A stretch of DNA of 64,000 nt, taken from contig CACHXC010000001.1 in NCBI GenBank assembly GCA_902583715.1, positions 62,001 to 126,000 of the forward strand, written 5' to 3'. The position numbers and the translations under genes were made by a program. The DNA is from an uncultured SAR116 cluster alpha proteobacterium. GTDB taxonomy: Bacteria > Pseudomonadota > Alphaproteobacteria > Puniceispirillales > Puniceispirillaceae. The notes below the pieces were generated by a model. The model had not been told where the DNA came from, searched no databases, and saw only the letters and a list, made by a program, of their open reading frames with translations. This document shows, in pieces, positions 1 through 7,510 of the stretch; position 1 is the stretch's first letter, and each line of letters begins with the position of its first letter.

Positions 1-1
1 C

Positions 2-904
2 AAATGAGATTGGTGCAAGGCAAAGTTTGGAAAATATGCTTAAGGAACTTCTCTTCACGTTCAGAAAAGTCATGAACGTAGCACCAAGAATGTTTGTTAT
101 CCAACATACGATACCTACAGCGTTCAGAAAAAAATTGAGTTGTTCTGGGACTTCAGAACTAGGTGACCCAAGACTTTCGCTGACTGCCGATTGTTTTTGG
201 TTCAACCCGGTAGCAAAAATATCAGTCAGTGCTGCGTTCAAATGATGTGAGAGACGTTCAAAAAAATCCGTAAGGTAAAGGCTTGGTTCTCCAATAAAGG
301 CCCACAAACCTGATAACAAAAAAACAACGAATGCTGTCAGGGCTAAACCATTTAAAATGATGCTAGAGAATATAGTGCCAACAATTACCCCAATGACGGT
401 TGGTTCAAGCCAATCAGTTGAAAAAATCCATGAGACACCGTAACCAAAACCACCAAGAACATGTGCTAAAGTTGCCCAAACGTAGGTGCCTGGGCCAGAA
501 TTTGTTCCAAACGGAAGGAATAGAAAAAATGTCAGATAGCTGGCTAAAAATCCATAGAACCTATCACCACTAAACCAACCGACTGTAAGGCCAATCCCAA
601 TAACCAAATATATGAAAATATTTGAATTGCTTTTTTCTTCTGCCTTTAGCCGCCCTTCTTTTGTTCTAAGGTCGTAGCCTCTCTCTTCCACCACACTTTT
701 GTATTGTGAATTGCTGTAGCCTTTTTGACGCCATACAAAGCCAGTTCCAGGAATGCTGAGTGACCAACCGCGTGATGTGTTAAAATTTATTCTCGGCTTA
801 CCTTTTTTGGAACCGGTCGTAAATGTCAGGGACCGAAGGCCTCCTTGAGTTACGTTCGCCTTGATATTTTTGCCACCAGGTCTTTTGCGCAGATAAAAGG
901 GCAA
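2..904 (-). CDS. DUF4236-like multi-pass membrane protein (partial, runs off left edge)
   Basis: Reading the minus strand from a TTG at 904-902 gives about 301 codons with no stop down to position 2, so the C-terminus lies outside the window. The TTG follows an AGGAAG ribosome-binding sequence that overlaps the end of the preceding gene. The first 60 residues carry basic and glycine-rich segments (YLRKRPGG; SIPGTGFVWR) like the DUF4236 domain, whose hallmark is a closing PGTGxxY/W motif. Several hydrophobic segments follow (about residues 98-115, 120-138, 147-165, 175-215), so it is probably an inner-membrane protein. It is the last visible gene of a three-gene minus-strand operon with 915-1652 and 1649-2389. 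The function is unknown. I am confident that it is coding, less so about the domain name. Confidence 0.6.
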   Translation of the reverse strand, partial: MPFYLRKRPGGKNIKANVTQGGLRSLTFTTGSKKGKPRINFNTSRGWSLSIPGTGFVWRQKGYSNSQYKSVVEERGYDLRTKEGRLKAEEKSNSNIFIYLVIGIGLTVGWFSGDRFYGFLASYLTFFLFLPFGTNSGPGTYVWATLAHVLGGFGYGVSWIFSTDWLEPTVIGVIVGTIFSSIILNGLALTAFVVFLLSGLWAFIGEPSLYLTDFFERLSHHLNAALTDIFATGLNQKQSAVSESLGSPSSEVPEQLNFFLNAVGIVCWITNILGATFMTFLNVKRSSLSIFSKLCLAPISF

Positions 905-914
905 ATTTTTCTTC

Positions 915-1652
915 CTAATTTGTTCGAAGCTGTTGGAGTGCCGTTGCTTCCAAATAGTTAATTTTATTTGTATCGATGTTGGATTTAACTTTGAGTTCGC
1001 TGTTCGGAAAAAAAGCATTACTGAAGGTAAAAAGCGCCTCCTCAGTCTGCATGCGGCTTAGTTTGAGGTGGTAAGCAACTTCATCCAAATAGGAAAGATA
1101 GTCAGCATATTTGACTGAGGGTTTAAGGCCCAAAAGCATCATCATCCGCGCATCCAAAATTGGAAAACCACCCCAAAACCTTAGGTGTTTAGACGCAAAC
1201 GATACTCCCAGTTGAGGAATTTGACAAAATTGTTGAATTGCTAAATCTGGCTTCTGACCGGTTGCTAACGAGACGCCTCTCTTATAGTCAAATATCCATT
1301 CATCGGAGTTTTGCCTTGCGCTTTCATTTTTTCTTTTGCCTAGAACATACGGGTTCCGTCCCATTATTCCGCCCCATACGTGAACTAGGTCGAAAACTCT
1401 GAGAGCAGTCAATGTCGCCTGTTGTCCGTCTGTCTGGTGATATTGTTTGATTGAAACCTGGATGCTCTCAATAAGCTCAGCACAGGTATTAAAAGATTGT
1501 CCGGGTAGGTAACCTTTGCCTTGGATTGTACTCAATGATTTTTGCATCGAGGAGTTGAGTGGGTGCTCTCCGTAAACCAAACTTTGTGCAAGCCAGAACT
1601 TAGCATCAAGATTTGACAATATGCCCAATCGTTTGGTTTCCATGCTATTCAA
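915..1652 (-). CDS. Hypothetical protein, possible OGG/HhH-glycosylase-like fold
   Basis: A 245-residue soluble protein that I do not recognise with certainty. A segment near residues 145-175 (QLGVSFASKHLRFWGG, then PILDARMMMLLG) resembles the helix-hairpin-helix core of 8-oxoguanine-glycosylase-like proteins: a G-x-x-x-A-S-K-x-L segment followed by a D-x-R/V helix. This is inferred from pattern only, and no catalytic Lys/Asp pair is assigned. Its start overlaps the preceding membrane-protein gene by 4 bp (ATGA), and the next gene starts 10 bp after its stop, so the three are translationally linked. Co-occurrence of a DNA-repair-like fold with two membrane proteins on an integrase-bearing island makes a defence or stress role possible, but nothing here proves it. 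Confidence 0.5.
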   Translation of the reverse strand: MNSMETKRLGILSNLDAKFWLAQSLVYGEHPLNSSMQKSLSTIQGKGYLPGQSFNTCAELIESIQVSIKQYHQTDGQQATLTALRVFDLVHVWGGIMGRNPYVLGKRKNESARQNSDEWIFDYKRGVSLATGQKPDLAIQQFCQIPQLGVSFASKHLRFWGGFPILDARMMMLLGLKPSVKYADYLSYLDEVAYHLKLSRMQTEEALFTFSNAFFPNSELKVKSNIDTNKINYLEATALQQLRTN

Positions 1653-2389
1653 CCAGACTTTCTGCTTTGTAAGGTTTTTCTGAAGGTTTTGAGTTGAACC
1701 GGATAAAGCTTGTATCGACGTAACACTTCCTCTTTGGCGTCGGATGAAATGGCGTCATCGTACTCTTTTAGAACTTGTTTTCTAAAAGGGTCGTCAAATG
1801 TACGTTTTTTGCGTGTGATGTTTTGTACAACCCTTTTGTCCTCCAACAGCTTTCTCAGTAAATGGCCGATTTCATCTCTTTGCTCTGTGTCTATATCTGC
1901 AAGAACGTCAAGGTCCATGCGTGACAGAGTAATAAAATTGAGAATTGTCTGCATTGTGTCATCATCAATTTCTGAATTTGAACAGTTCTTCAGATTGATA
2001 AGCATGTCATTAAATTTTTCGGCTGCTTTTGGTCCTGCAATCAGCACTACTTTGAAAAAGAATAATTGCAGTTCCTCCAGCTCTTTTTCAGTAATTTTGC
2101 TGTCTCGGATGACGTGGTTAAGTGTTGAGGCAATTTGCTCATAAAGTGAGAGTTTCTTCTCATAAATTACACGGTTTTTCTCGTCATCTGCTTCGATTTT
2201 TCTTTGGAAGATGAATATCGATGCAGTGACCAATGCCACAACCACAGCACCCATCAAGGAATTGAAAATATCCATAAAATATAGCTTAGTACCATCTTGA
2301 GAGGGAATGTTCTGATATATCAAAAAGAAAGCAGCAAAGGCTATGAGTGCAACAACAATAATTTGAATGAATGTTTTCACATTTCTCAT
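1649..2389 (-). CDS. Membrane-anchored helical protein, first gene of unknown operon
   Basis: 246 residues. Two hydrophobic helices lie near the N-terminus (about 7-26 and 43-61), followed by a charged, largely helical cytoplasmic region of about 185 residues rich in Glu/Lys and likely to form coiled coils. No catalytic motif is visible. It is the first gene of the operon that continues into 915-1652 with a 4-bp stop/start overlap. The architecture (two TM helices plus a cytoplasmic helical domain) is common for membrane-tethered effectors or sensors of accessory systems, but the family is not recognised. The opposite-strand open frame at 1710-2144 is a shadow of this gene. Confidence 0.6.
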   Translation of the reverse strand: MRNVKTFIQIIVVALIAFAAFFLIYQNIPSQDGTKLYFMDIFNSLMGAVVVALVTASIFIFQRKIEADDEKNRVIYEKKLSLYEQIASTLNHVIRDSKITEKELEELQLFFFKVVLIAGPKAAEKFNDMLINLKNCSNSEIDDDTMQTILNFITLSRMDLDVLADIDTEQRDEIGHLLRKLLEDKRVVQNITRKKRTFDDPFRKQVLKEYDDAISSDAKEEVLRRYKLYPVQLKTFRKTLQSRKSG

Positions 2390-2422
2390 TTTTGAACTCT
2401 CCTCCTAGTTCAAACGTTGGCG

Positions 2423-2557
2423 CTAAAAAAGTTTCACGCCAAAATAGATTACAGCAATCCAGGCCAGCCCTTTTATGAAGAAAAACATGAAACCCAAAAG
2501 ACCGAGTCTTTTCAGCCAGGTCTTTAGTTTGTTGTCAGCAACAAATCGATGGGTCAT
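2423..2557 (-). CDS. Small single-pass membrane protein (44 aa)
   Basis: The ATG at 2557-2555 is preceded on the minus strand by AAGGA about 6 nt upstream, and the frame ends with TAG at 2425-2423. The peptide has a basic N-terminal third (KLKTWLKRLG), a hydrophobic stretch with FFFIKGLAW, and ends in VKLF. This resembles a widespread family of tiny proteobacterial inner-membrane proteins with an LGLLGFxFFxxKGLAW core and no assigned role. It sits between the three-gene membrane operon and the thioredoxin-like gene, in the same orientation. The ribosome-binding site and the family-like motif support it as real. Confidence 0.6.
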   Translation of the reverse strand: MTHRFVADNKLKTWLKRLGLLGFMFFFIKGLAWIAVIYFGVKLF

Positions 2558-2602
2558 TTTTTATCCTTTTTTGACGTCAGATATTTAAGTCATAGCGAAC
2601 CG

Positions 2603-3148
2603 TCATTTCCACTTTATTGAACAACCCATCGAAGCAATTTGACTCTCAGGGCCACTGCCCGTGTTTGCAATCATGCTCATCGCATCGAATAGTTCGGGTA
2701 TACGAGTGCCTTCTTTACCCATTGTGAGATTATCCAATCGACCCCGATATTGGAGTTCCAAGCTGGAGTTAAAACCAAAGAAGTCGGGTGTGCAAACAGC
2801 CCCATAGGCTTTTGCGACTGATTGGGTTTCATCTATTAAATATGGGAACCCAAAGTTGTGTTGCGAGGCAAATTCTCCCATCCTCTCTGGGTTATCTGCT
2901 GGATGAGTGATGTAATTATTTGGCATGATGGCAACGGTCTGAACGCCTATGGTCTGTAATCGTTTTGCGTCCGAAACAAAGTTTGTAATAATCGCTTTTA
3001 CATAAGGGCAATGGTTGCAGATAAAGGCAATCAGAAGTCCCTTACTTCCAGCCAAGCCATCTCGACTGTATGATTTTTTATCATGACTAGTTAGTTCAAA
3101 GTCTGGTGCTTTAAGACCAAAATCACACAGCGGGGTATCTACTAACAT
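2603..3148 (-). CDS. Thioredoxin-like (AhpC/TSA-type) protein with CNHCPY motif
   Basis: A thioredoxin-fold protein of 181 residues if started at the ATG at 3148. That ATG lies inside the end of the upstream gene (a 7-bp overlap), which suggests translational coupling and argues against a longer N-terminal extension. The redox motif is C-N-H-C-P-Y at residues 44-49, typical of the RlpA/ResA-like thioredoxin family protein group that carries CNHCPYV. Downstream elements (AIMPNN, a PYLIDET segment, and the cis-Pro-like VCTPDFF) match that family. No signal peptide is seen, so it should be cytoplasmic. It is probably a thiol reductase or peroxiredoxin-like protein; the substrate is unknown. Confidence 0.8.
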   Translation of the reverse strand: MLVDTPLCDFGLKAPDFELTSHDKKSYSRDGLAGSKGLLIAFICNHCPYVKAIITNFVSDAKRLQTIGVQTVAIMPNNYITHPADNPERMGEFASQHNFGFPYLIDETQSVAKAYGAVCTPDFFGFNSSLELQYRGRLDNLTMGKEGTRIPELFDAMSMIANTGSGPESQIASMGCSIKWK

Positions 3149-3312
3149 TGCTTTTCCATATCGTTTAATTCCAGCCGTGCTTTCCACATTTTGACGCACG
3201 GTTCACAGTTGCCAGTTGCAGGCCTGATAGCCCTATAGGCCGGATGATTTTTGCAGCCAGCGACCAAAACTCTCATCAACTGAACCTGCTTTTTGAGGCT
3301 TTCAACGTCCAT
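3142..3312 (-). CDS. Small Cys/His protein with GCxxHPAY...CxxC motif
   Basis: A 56-residue protein if started at the ATG at 3312, which has GGAG 9 nt upstream; an ATG at 3339 is an alternative. It has the pattern GC-x2-HPAY-x5-PATG-x-C-x2-C followed by an amphipathic helix. The three Cys and one His could bind a metal ion. A clear relative (GCVSHPAY, GICKIC) is encoded at 19390-19596 in another island segment of this window, so the motif is conserved although no function is known to me. Its stop overlaps the start of the thioredoxin-like gene, so the two are co-translated. Confidence 0.6.
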   Translation of the reverse strand: MDVESLKKQVQLMRVLVAGCKNHPAYRAIRPATGNCEPCVKMWKARLELNDMEKQC

Positions 3313-3842
3313 AGGTTGATACTCCACAAACTTGACCATAGACGCAAGAATTGATGTTTTGCATCTTACTTGGATAAACCTCGCACCCCTCCCAAGCCAA
3401 AAAGCATCGACAAGAAACCCACTCAATCGACTCAGAAGCCTCTCTGGAGGGCGAATGAGGCGTTTGATGGGGGATTGTGCCTAGCCGTGTGACAAAGCAG
3501 CTTTGTTGGACAAATTTTGAATTTGGTTTGGAAATATAATGAAGCGTCGGCAATGCGAGTATTATTAATATAACTTACAATGCTTGGCTTAGCATTCTTT
3601 ACTTACCATTCTATGCATAGCTTGCTTAGCAATGCTTATTTTTCAATTTATCAATCAATTCTATTTACGCTTACCTGCTATGCATTGCTTCTATGCAATG
3701 CTTTGAAACTAATTTATGTTAAAATACCCGCTCGCAGGCATGCCAAATCCAACATACACAATTGGACACGCGCTTAGGTAAGGCGGCCTGCTTATATTTA
3801 GATTAACAACAGTAGCCCGAAGAGTATGATTTTTTCGATGGT
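3313..3842. other. AT-rich intergenic stretch with iterated TGC/GCA words
   Basis: No convincing gene is seen in these 530 bases. Between about 3550 and 3705 the sequence repeats short words such as GCTTAGCA, GCAATGC, GCATTGC and ATGCATAG in direct and inverted order, which could fold into several small hairpins. The open frame at 3580-3777 is built from these repeats and looks fortuitous. Confidence 0.4.
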
Positions 3843-4331
3843 CTAGTTGAGTTCATAACTTCCCTTGAAAACATTCTTACTTTGTGCATACCCTTTTTTT
3901 GCCGATTGGATTTGAACTCGTGTCACGGTTCCCGATCCAGTTATAGACTTATATTTATCGGTCCCTCCAATGAACTCAAAAGTACCAGAACCACTCTTAC
4001 CTGCTTCCCCAAATCCTTTATATTTTATAAATGCACTTCCTGAGTCAGCAAACAAAAACTTACAGATACCACTTTCGTCATTAAATTTGCCTTGAGATGT
4101 AGTTAATCCACCCACACATTGAACTGACGAATTGTTTCCAAATTCTGTCCCGCTCATAGCAACACCGCTATATAGGCCATCATATGTGATTGAGAGGTTA
4201 CCATTACCGGCATCCATAACATTCAAAGACCAAGCGCCGAAACCCTCAAGGTGTATTTTACCGGAATGCCCGTCTGCATACACGCTAGCGTTAATGAATA
4301 CGAAACTTAGCATTATTAAAATTATTTTCAT
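3843..4331 (-). CDS. Secreted beta-barrel-like protein (hypothetical)
   Basis: 162 residues starting with a clear Sec signal peptide (hydrophobic residues 3-16, probable cleavage after VYA at about residue 19). The mature part is rich in Gly, Ser and aromatic residues in alternating pattern, with segments such as FEFIGGTDKYKSITGSG near residues 117-133. A G-x-Y/K-x-x-I-x-G-S/T-G motif of this sort is typical of allene-oxide-cyclase-like or DUF3224-like small beta barrels. The two Cys residues may form a disulfide. It is predicted to be periplasmic or secreted. It appears monocistronic, and its role is unknown. Confidence 0.65.
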   Translation of the reverse strand: MKIILIMLSFVFINASVYADGHSGKIHLEGFGAWSLNVMDAGNGNLSITYDGLYSGVAMSGTEFGNNSSVQCVGGLTTSQGKFNDESGICKFLFADSGSAFIKYKGFGEAGKSGSGTFEFIGGTDKYKSITGSGTVTRVQIQSAKKGYAQSKNVFKGSYELN

Positions 4332-4506
4332 AAGAACCTCGAAATTGATAATTGGAATAGATGTTTCTAACTTGTTTTTTATATACTTGCCATTAATAAA
4401 CTAACGCGCAAAGTTTAGGCCGAACTGAGGAAGAAAAATAGTTTTAGCCTATCTATTTAAATTCCAAAATTAGCGAGACTTAATATCGCCCTATGACAGG
4501 CTTTAT

Positions 4507-4923
4507 CTAGTCTAAAAGTTGATGAACTTCGATCACATTACCGGCAGGGTCACGGAAAAAAATCTGATACCATTCCTTGGCAAATGCAGTCCCGTAATCA
4601 GAAAATTGGATATTTTTCTTTCTTAAATGAGTTTTGAACTCTTCAATATCATCCGTTCTAAATGCAATGTGGCCTTTTTCGACTGGGTTTATTTCTTGAT
4701 TATGTTTATTCGCAACGGTCATGTCTGCCTCTGCTAAATGCATTTGCATGGTTCCTTCAGTCACGAATTTGATTTTGCCATCATATCCTGCATCATCAGT
4801 TGCCGCAGTTCTTGGAAATTTCTCGGGAGGAATTGTCTCCATTTGCATAATATTTTGATAAAACATATCTAGTTCTTCAATGTTTTCAGAGACAAAATTG
4901 ATGTGATGAAATTCAAGCTTCAT
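4507..4923 (-). CDS. VOC-superfamily (glyoxalase/bleomycin-resistance-like) protein
   Basis: 138 residues with the two beta-alpha-beta-beta-beta repeats of the vicinal oxygen chelate superfamily. Candidate metal ligands are His6/7 in EFHHINF, His62 in MQMHLAE, His85 in KGHIAFR and the Glu of NVIEVHQ near the C-terminus; FFRDPAGNVIEV is the classical VOC closing signature. It could be a metal-dependent lyase, dioxygenase or isomerase, and the substrate cannot be read from sequence. It stands alone between the secreted protein gene and the Anbu cluster, all on the minus strand. Confidence 0.8.
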   Translation of the reverse strand: MKLEFHHINFVSENIEELDMFYQNIMQMETIPPEKFPRTAATDDAGYDGKIKFVTEGTMQMHLAEADMTVANKHNQEINPVEKGHIAFRTDDIEEFKTHLRKKNIQFSDYGTAFAKEWYQIFFRDPAGNVIEVHQLLD

Positions 4924-5002
4924 TTTTTGTTATCTTTTCTTTGAGTCTAAAAGTGGGAGCAAATGGGACCCAAACTGCGGGAATGCCATAAAAAAAGAAC
5001 GG

Positions 5003-5740
5003 TCAATTATCGAATTCGAAACTCGGCAATGCTGCGAGGCTCTTCTTGAGCGAGGCTGCCCATTCTCTTGATACCATTTGAAAATATTCATTACTGGCGT
5101 CAATCTTGAGTGTTTTGGCTTTGGTAAGACTGTCTTTTACATAAATTGATAAATCCAAAGGAAGGCCGACGCTCAAATTAGCTTTAATTGTTGAGTCAAA
5201 TGACACCATCAACAGTTTGATGGCATCTTCAAAAATCATGTCCGGATCGAAGGCCCTGACCAAGATTGGCCTACCATATTTTGTTTCCCCAATTTGAAAA
5301 AACGGTTGTTGATGCGAAACTTCTATGAAGTTGCCCTCTGGGTAAATGAGGTAAAGCGCCATTTCGCTGTTTTTAATTTGACCGCCTAGAATGAAAGTTG
5401 CTGAGAATTTATTTTCAGCTTTTTGATGTCCTCTTGCTGACACATCAATAATCTCTGCAAGGGTATGGCTGACAGTTCGAGCAACTTGGAACATTGTTGG
5501 AGCAGTTAAAATAGTTTTGTCATCCATTTTCTTGTTCTTGATGTTTTCAGATAATGTATTAACCGCGGCTTGACTGGTAGCTAGATTTCCCGCGGCAGAT
5601 AGCAGAATCTGTCTTTCACCAGGCACGCCCCACGAAAAAGTTTTTGGGTAGCTCGAGATATCGTCGACGCCCCCATTAGTAAGAGTATCTGACATGAAGA
5701 GCAGGCCACGTGACAATTTTAAAGCGACACAATATGACAT
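5003..5740 (-). CDS. Anbu-type proteasome-like peptidase
   Basis: An N-terminal-nucleophile hydrolase of 245 residues from the ATG at 5740. This start gives the family-typical N-terminus (MSYCVALKLSRGLLFMSDT); the longer frame upstream has no family resemblance. Anbu is the ancestral beta-subunit of the proteasome/HslV group, and after Met removal the Ser2 side chain would be the candidate nucleophile. The GERQILLSAAGNLATSQA segment matches the family. Anbu genes are known to sit with transglutaminase-like, alpha-E and circularly permuted ATP-grasp genes, and all three lie directly upstream here in that arrangement. The cluster's biological role is still not settled; it may make and process a peptide or amide-modified product. 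Confidence 0.85.
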   Translation of the reverse strand: MSYCVALKLSRGLLFMSDTLTNGGVDDISSYPKTFSWGVPGERQILLSAAGNLATSQAAVNTLSENIKNKKMDDKTILTAPTMFQVARTVSHTLAEIIDVSARGHQKAENKFSATFILGGQIKNSEMALYLIYPEGNFIEVSHQQPFFQIGETKYGRPILVRAFDPDMIFEDAIKLLMVSFDSTIKANLSVGLPLDLSIYVKDSLTKAKTLKIDASNEYFQMVSREWAASLKKSLAALPSFEFDN

Positions 5741-5756
5741 CTTGATTTCACCGCAG

Positions 5757-6572
5757 TTATTGTTGGCTAAATTTAATTTCTGTACTGATTTGTTCAGTGC
5801 CTTCTCCAATCCGAATACCGGATATTGGAACAACGTCTAAATAATCGAACCCTGTCGCGATTTTAATATATCGTTCATCGGGCGAGATACCGTTAGAAAC
5901 ATCAAAGCCTACCCAACCCAAGTTGCCAACGTAAACCTCCGCCCAAGCATGTGTCGCTTCGTAGATTTGGCCATCTCCACTTGATAAATATCCACTTACA
6001 TACCTCGCACTAAACCCGAGTAGCCGAGCAACCGCGATGAAGGCATGCGTGTGATCTTGGCAGACGCCTGCTCCAATTTCCATGGCTGATTCAGCAGAAG
6101 TACCGACATTTGTTTTTCCTTTTGCGTACGCAATTTTTTCTAAAATACGGATCGAGAGTTCATGCAGAATGTCAAGGCCACCATTTTTTTCGGCAGGCAT
6201 GGATCTTTTTAATTTTTTACCCAATTCGCGCAGGCGGGGGCCAGGCTTGGACAAGTGTGTGTGATTTTTATAAAGCTCAAGAGGTAAGCTATTGTCATGT
6301 GGGCCAATAATACCATTGTTATCCGTTACATTAACTCTGCCACTGATGATAATTTCCATACTTGATACACCGGCCTCGTTCACGCAAAGGTGCACCTTGT
6401 TGCCATGGCAATCGTTAGATTCCAATGCCAGTTTTCCGCCCACAATATCAATGTCACAACTGAGCAATCTCTGATACTGGGTGTCACTTGGAATTACGTG
6501 CAGACGTTGAATGACCATGCTTGGGGTATTTTCAAAAGCAAATATTGTTTTGTGCTTGATTGAGCTAATCAT
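5757..6572 (-). CDS. Transglutaminase-like cysteine protease-fold protein
   Basis: 271 residues. The N-terminal about 90 residues match the bacterial transglutaminase-like N-terminal region, and the core follows. The catalytic triad is visible as Cys171 (GVCQDHTH), His208 (THAWAEVYV) and Asp224 (GFDVSNG). No signal peptide is present, so it acts in the cytoplasm. In this conserved gene set it is thought to be an amidase/peptidase or amide-forming partner of the ATP-grasp and alpha-E proteins. It overlaps the upstream alpha-E gene by 4 bp, and the Anbu gene follows 16 bp later. Confidence 0.88.
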   Translation of the reverse strand: MISSIKHKTIFAFENTPSMVIQRLHVIPSDTQYQRLLSCDIDIVGGKLALESNDCHGNKVHLCVNEAGVSSMEIIISGRVNVTDNNGIIGPHDNSLPLELYKNHTHLSKPGPRLRELGKKLKRSMPAEKNGGLDILHELSIRILEKIAYAKGKTNVGTSAESAMEIGAGVCQDHTHAFIAVARLLGFSARYVSGYLSSGDGQIYEATHAWAEVYVGNLGWVGFDVSNGISPDERYIKIATGFDYLDVVPISGIRIGEGTEQISTEIKFSQQ

Positions 6573-7510
6573 GACTTACACAGGTTAAAATCGGTTGAGA
6601 TTGTCCGACCTACCTCATTGTTTTTTACAATATGAGTGGAAATAAACTCGCTTGGCTTAATCTTTTTATTGCCCACGTTGGGGACATTGAGCGTTTCTAA
6701 TAATTCGCACGCCATCTGATAACTTATATAATTTGAGCAATAATAATTTGAGAGGTCACCGAGATTTGATTTAATCTCTCTATAACAAAAGTTTATCGAA
6801 CGTGGCATTCTCGCGTCAAAAATCAAGAAATTTGCAACACTAGCGGGATCTAATTGCCCTTTTCTGAGCCAGTTAAATGACCTCCATGCAGCAAGTGATC
6901 TTAACATTACCTCCCATTGGCTTTGGCCCTCGTTACCCCCAATAACTCTTGCTGTTGGAAGCAATTGATGATGCTTCGAGTTCATAATCCGTAGCGTGTT
7001 ATCAGCTCTCTCGATATAGGTGCCAAGTCGAAGAAAATTGAAAATATCATTGTGAAGCATAGTTCCATAGAGTGCACCGCGGAATAACGAACTTCCTTTG
7101 ATTATGCCCTCGAGGACTCCGGGCAAGTCTCTTATTTTAACTGGCCGTTTCAGAGCTGTTTCACACGCAATCCAACTTTCATTCAATGAAAGCCAAACCT
7201 CTTGGGTGAGGTTTGCGCGAACCGAACGCCCATTTTGACGTGCTTTGTAAATTAAAGTGATAATGCTGTTCACATTATCCCGATCTCGGAGCAAAAAATT
7301 TACAGCATCTGTCAGAGTGATTTGGCTATATTTGTCCCTAAAGACCACCTCAGAGCCGCTCTCTGAAATGATGGTTTTCCATTCTTCTCTTCCATCATCC
7401 TCTCTGGACAATGCGTAATGAAATGCAGCCTGGATACGGCGAGCATTATTTTCACTTCGCTCTAAGTACCTTGCCATCCAAAACAAACTATCTGCGTGAC
7501 GACCAAGCAT
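6569..7510 (-). CDS. Alpha-E domain protein (DUF403)
   Basis: 313 residues matching the all-alpha alpha-E (DUF403) family from the first residues (LGRHADSLFWMARYLERSENNARR) to the C-terminal helices. The family is nearly always encoded beside a circularly permuted ATP-grasp ligase and a transglutaminase, and it is presumed to assist the ligase. The gene begins directly after the ATP-grasp stop codon and overlaps the transglutaminase start by 4 bp, so the operon is tightly packed. No membrane segment is seen. Confidence 0.88.
   Translation of the reverse strand: MLGRHADSLFWMARYLERSENNARRIQAAFHYALSREDDGREEWKTIISESGSEVVFRDKYSQITLTDAVNFLLRDRDNVNSIITLIYKARQNGRSVRANLTQEVWLSLNESWIACETALKRPVKIRDLPGVLEGIIKGSSLFRGALYGTMLHNDIFNFLRLGTYIERADNTLRIMNSKHHQLLPTARVIGGNEGQSQWEVMLRSLAAWRSFNWLRKGQLDPASVANFLIFDARMPRSINFCYREIKSNLGDLSNYYCSNYISYQMACELLETLNVPNVGNKKIKPSEFISTHIVKNNEVGRTISTDFNLCKS

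Noticed and set aside
27..245. 72-residue plus-strand frame at the left edge
   Set aside because: It is opposite the continuous minus-strand membrane protein frame 2-904, which has a ribosome-binding site and domain-like features.
3580..3777. 65-residue plus-strand frame
   Set aside because: It is composed of the iterated TGC/GCA words, with no ribosome-binding site or domain.
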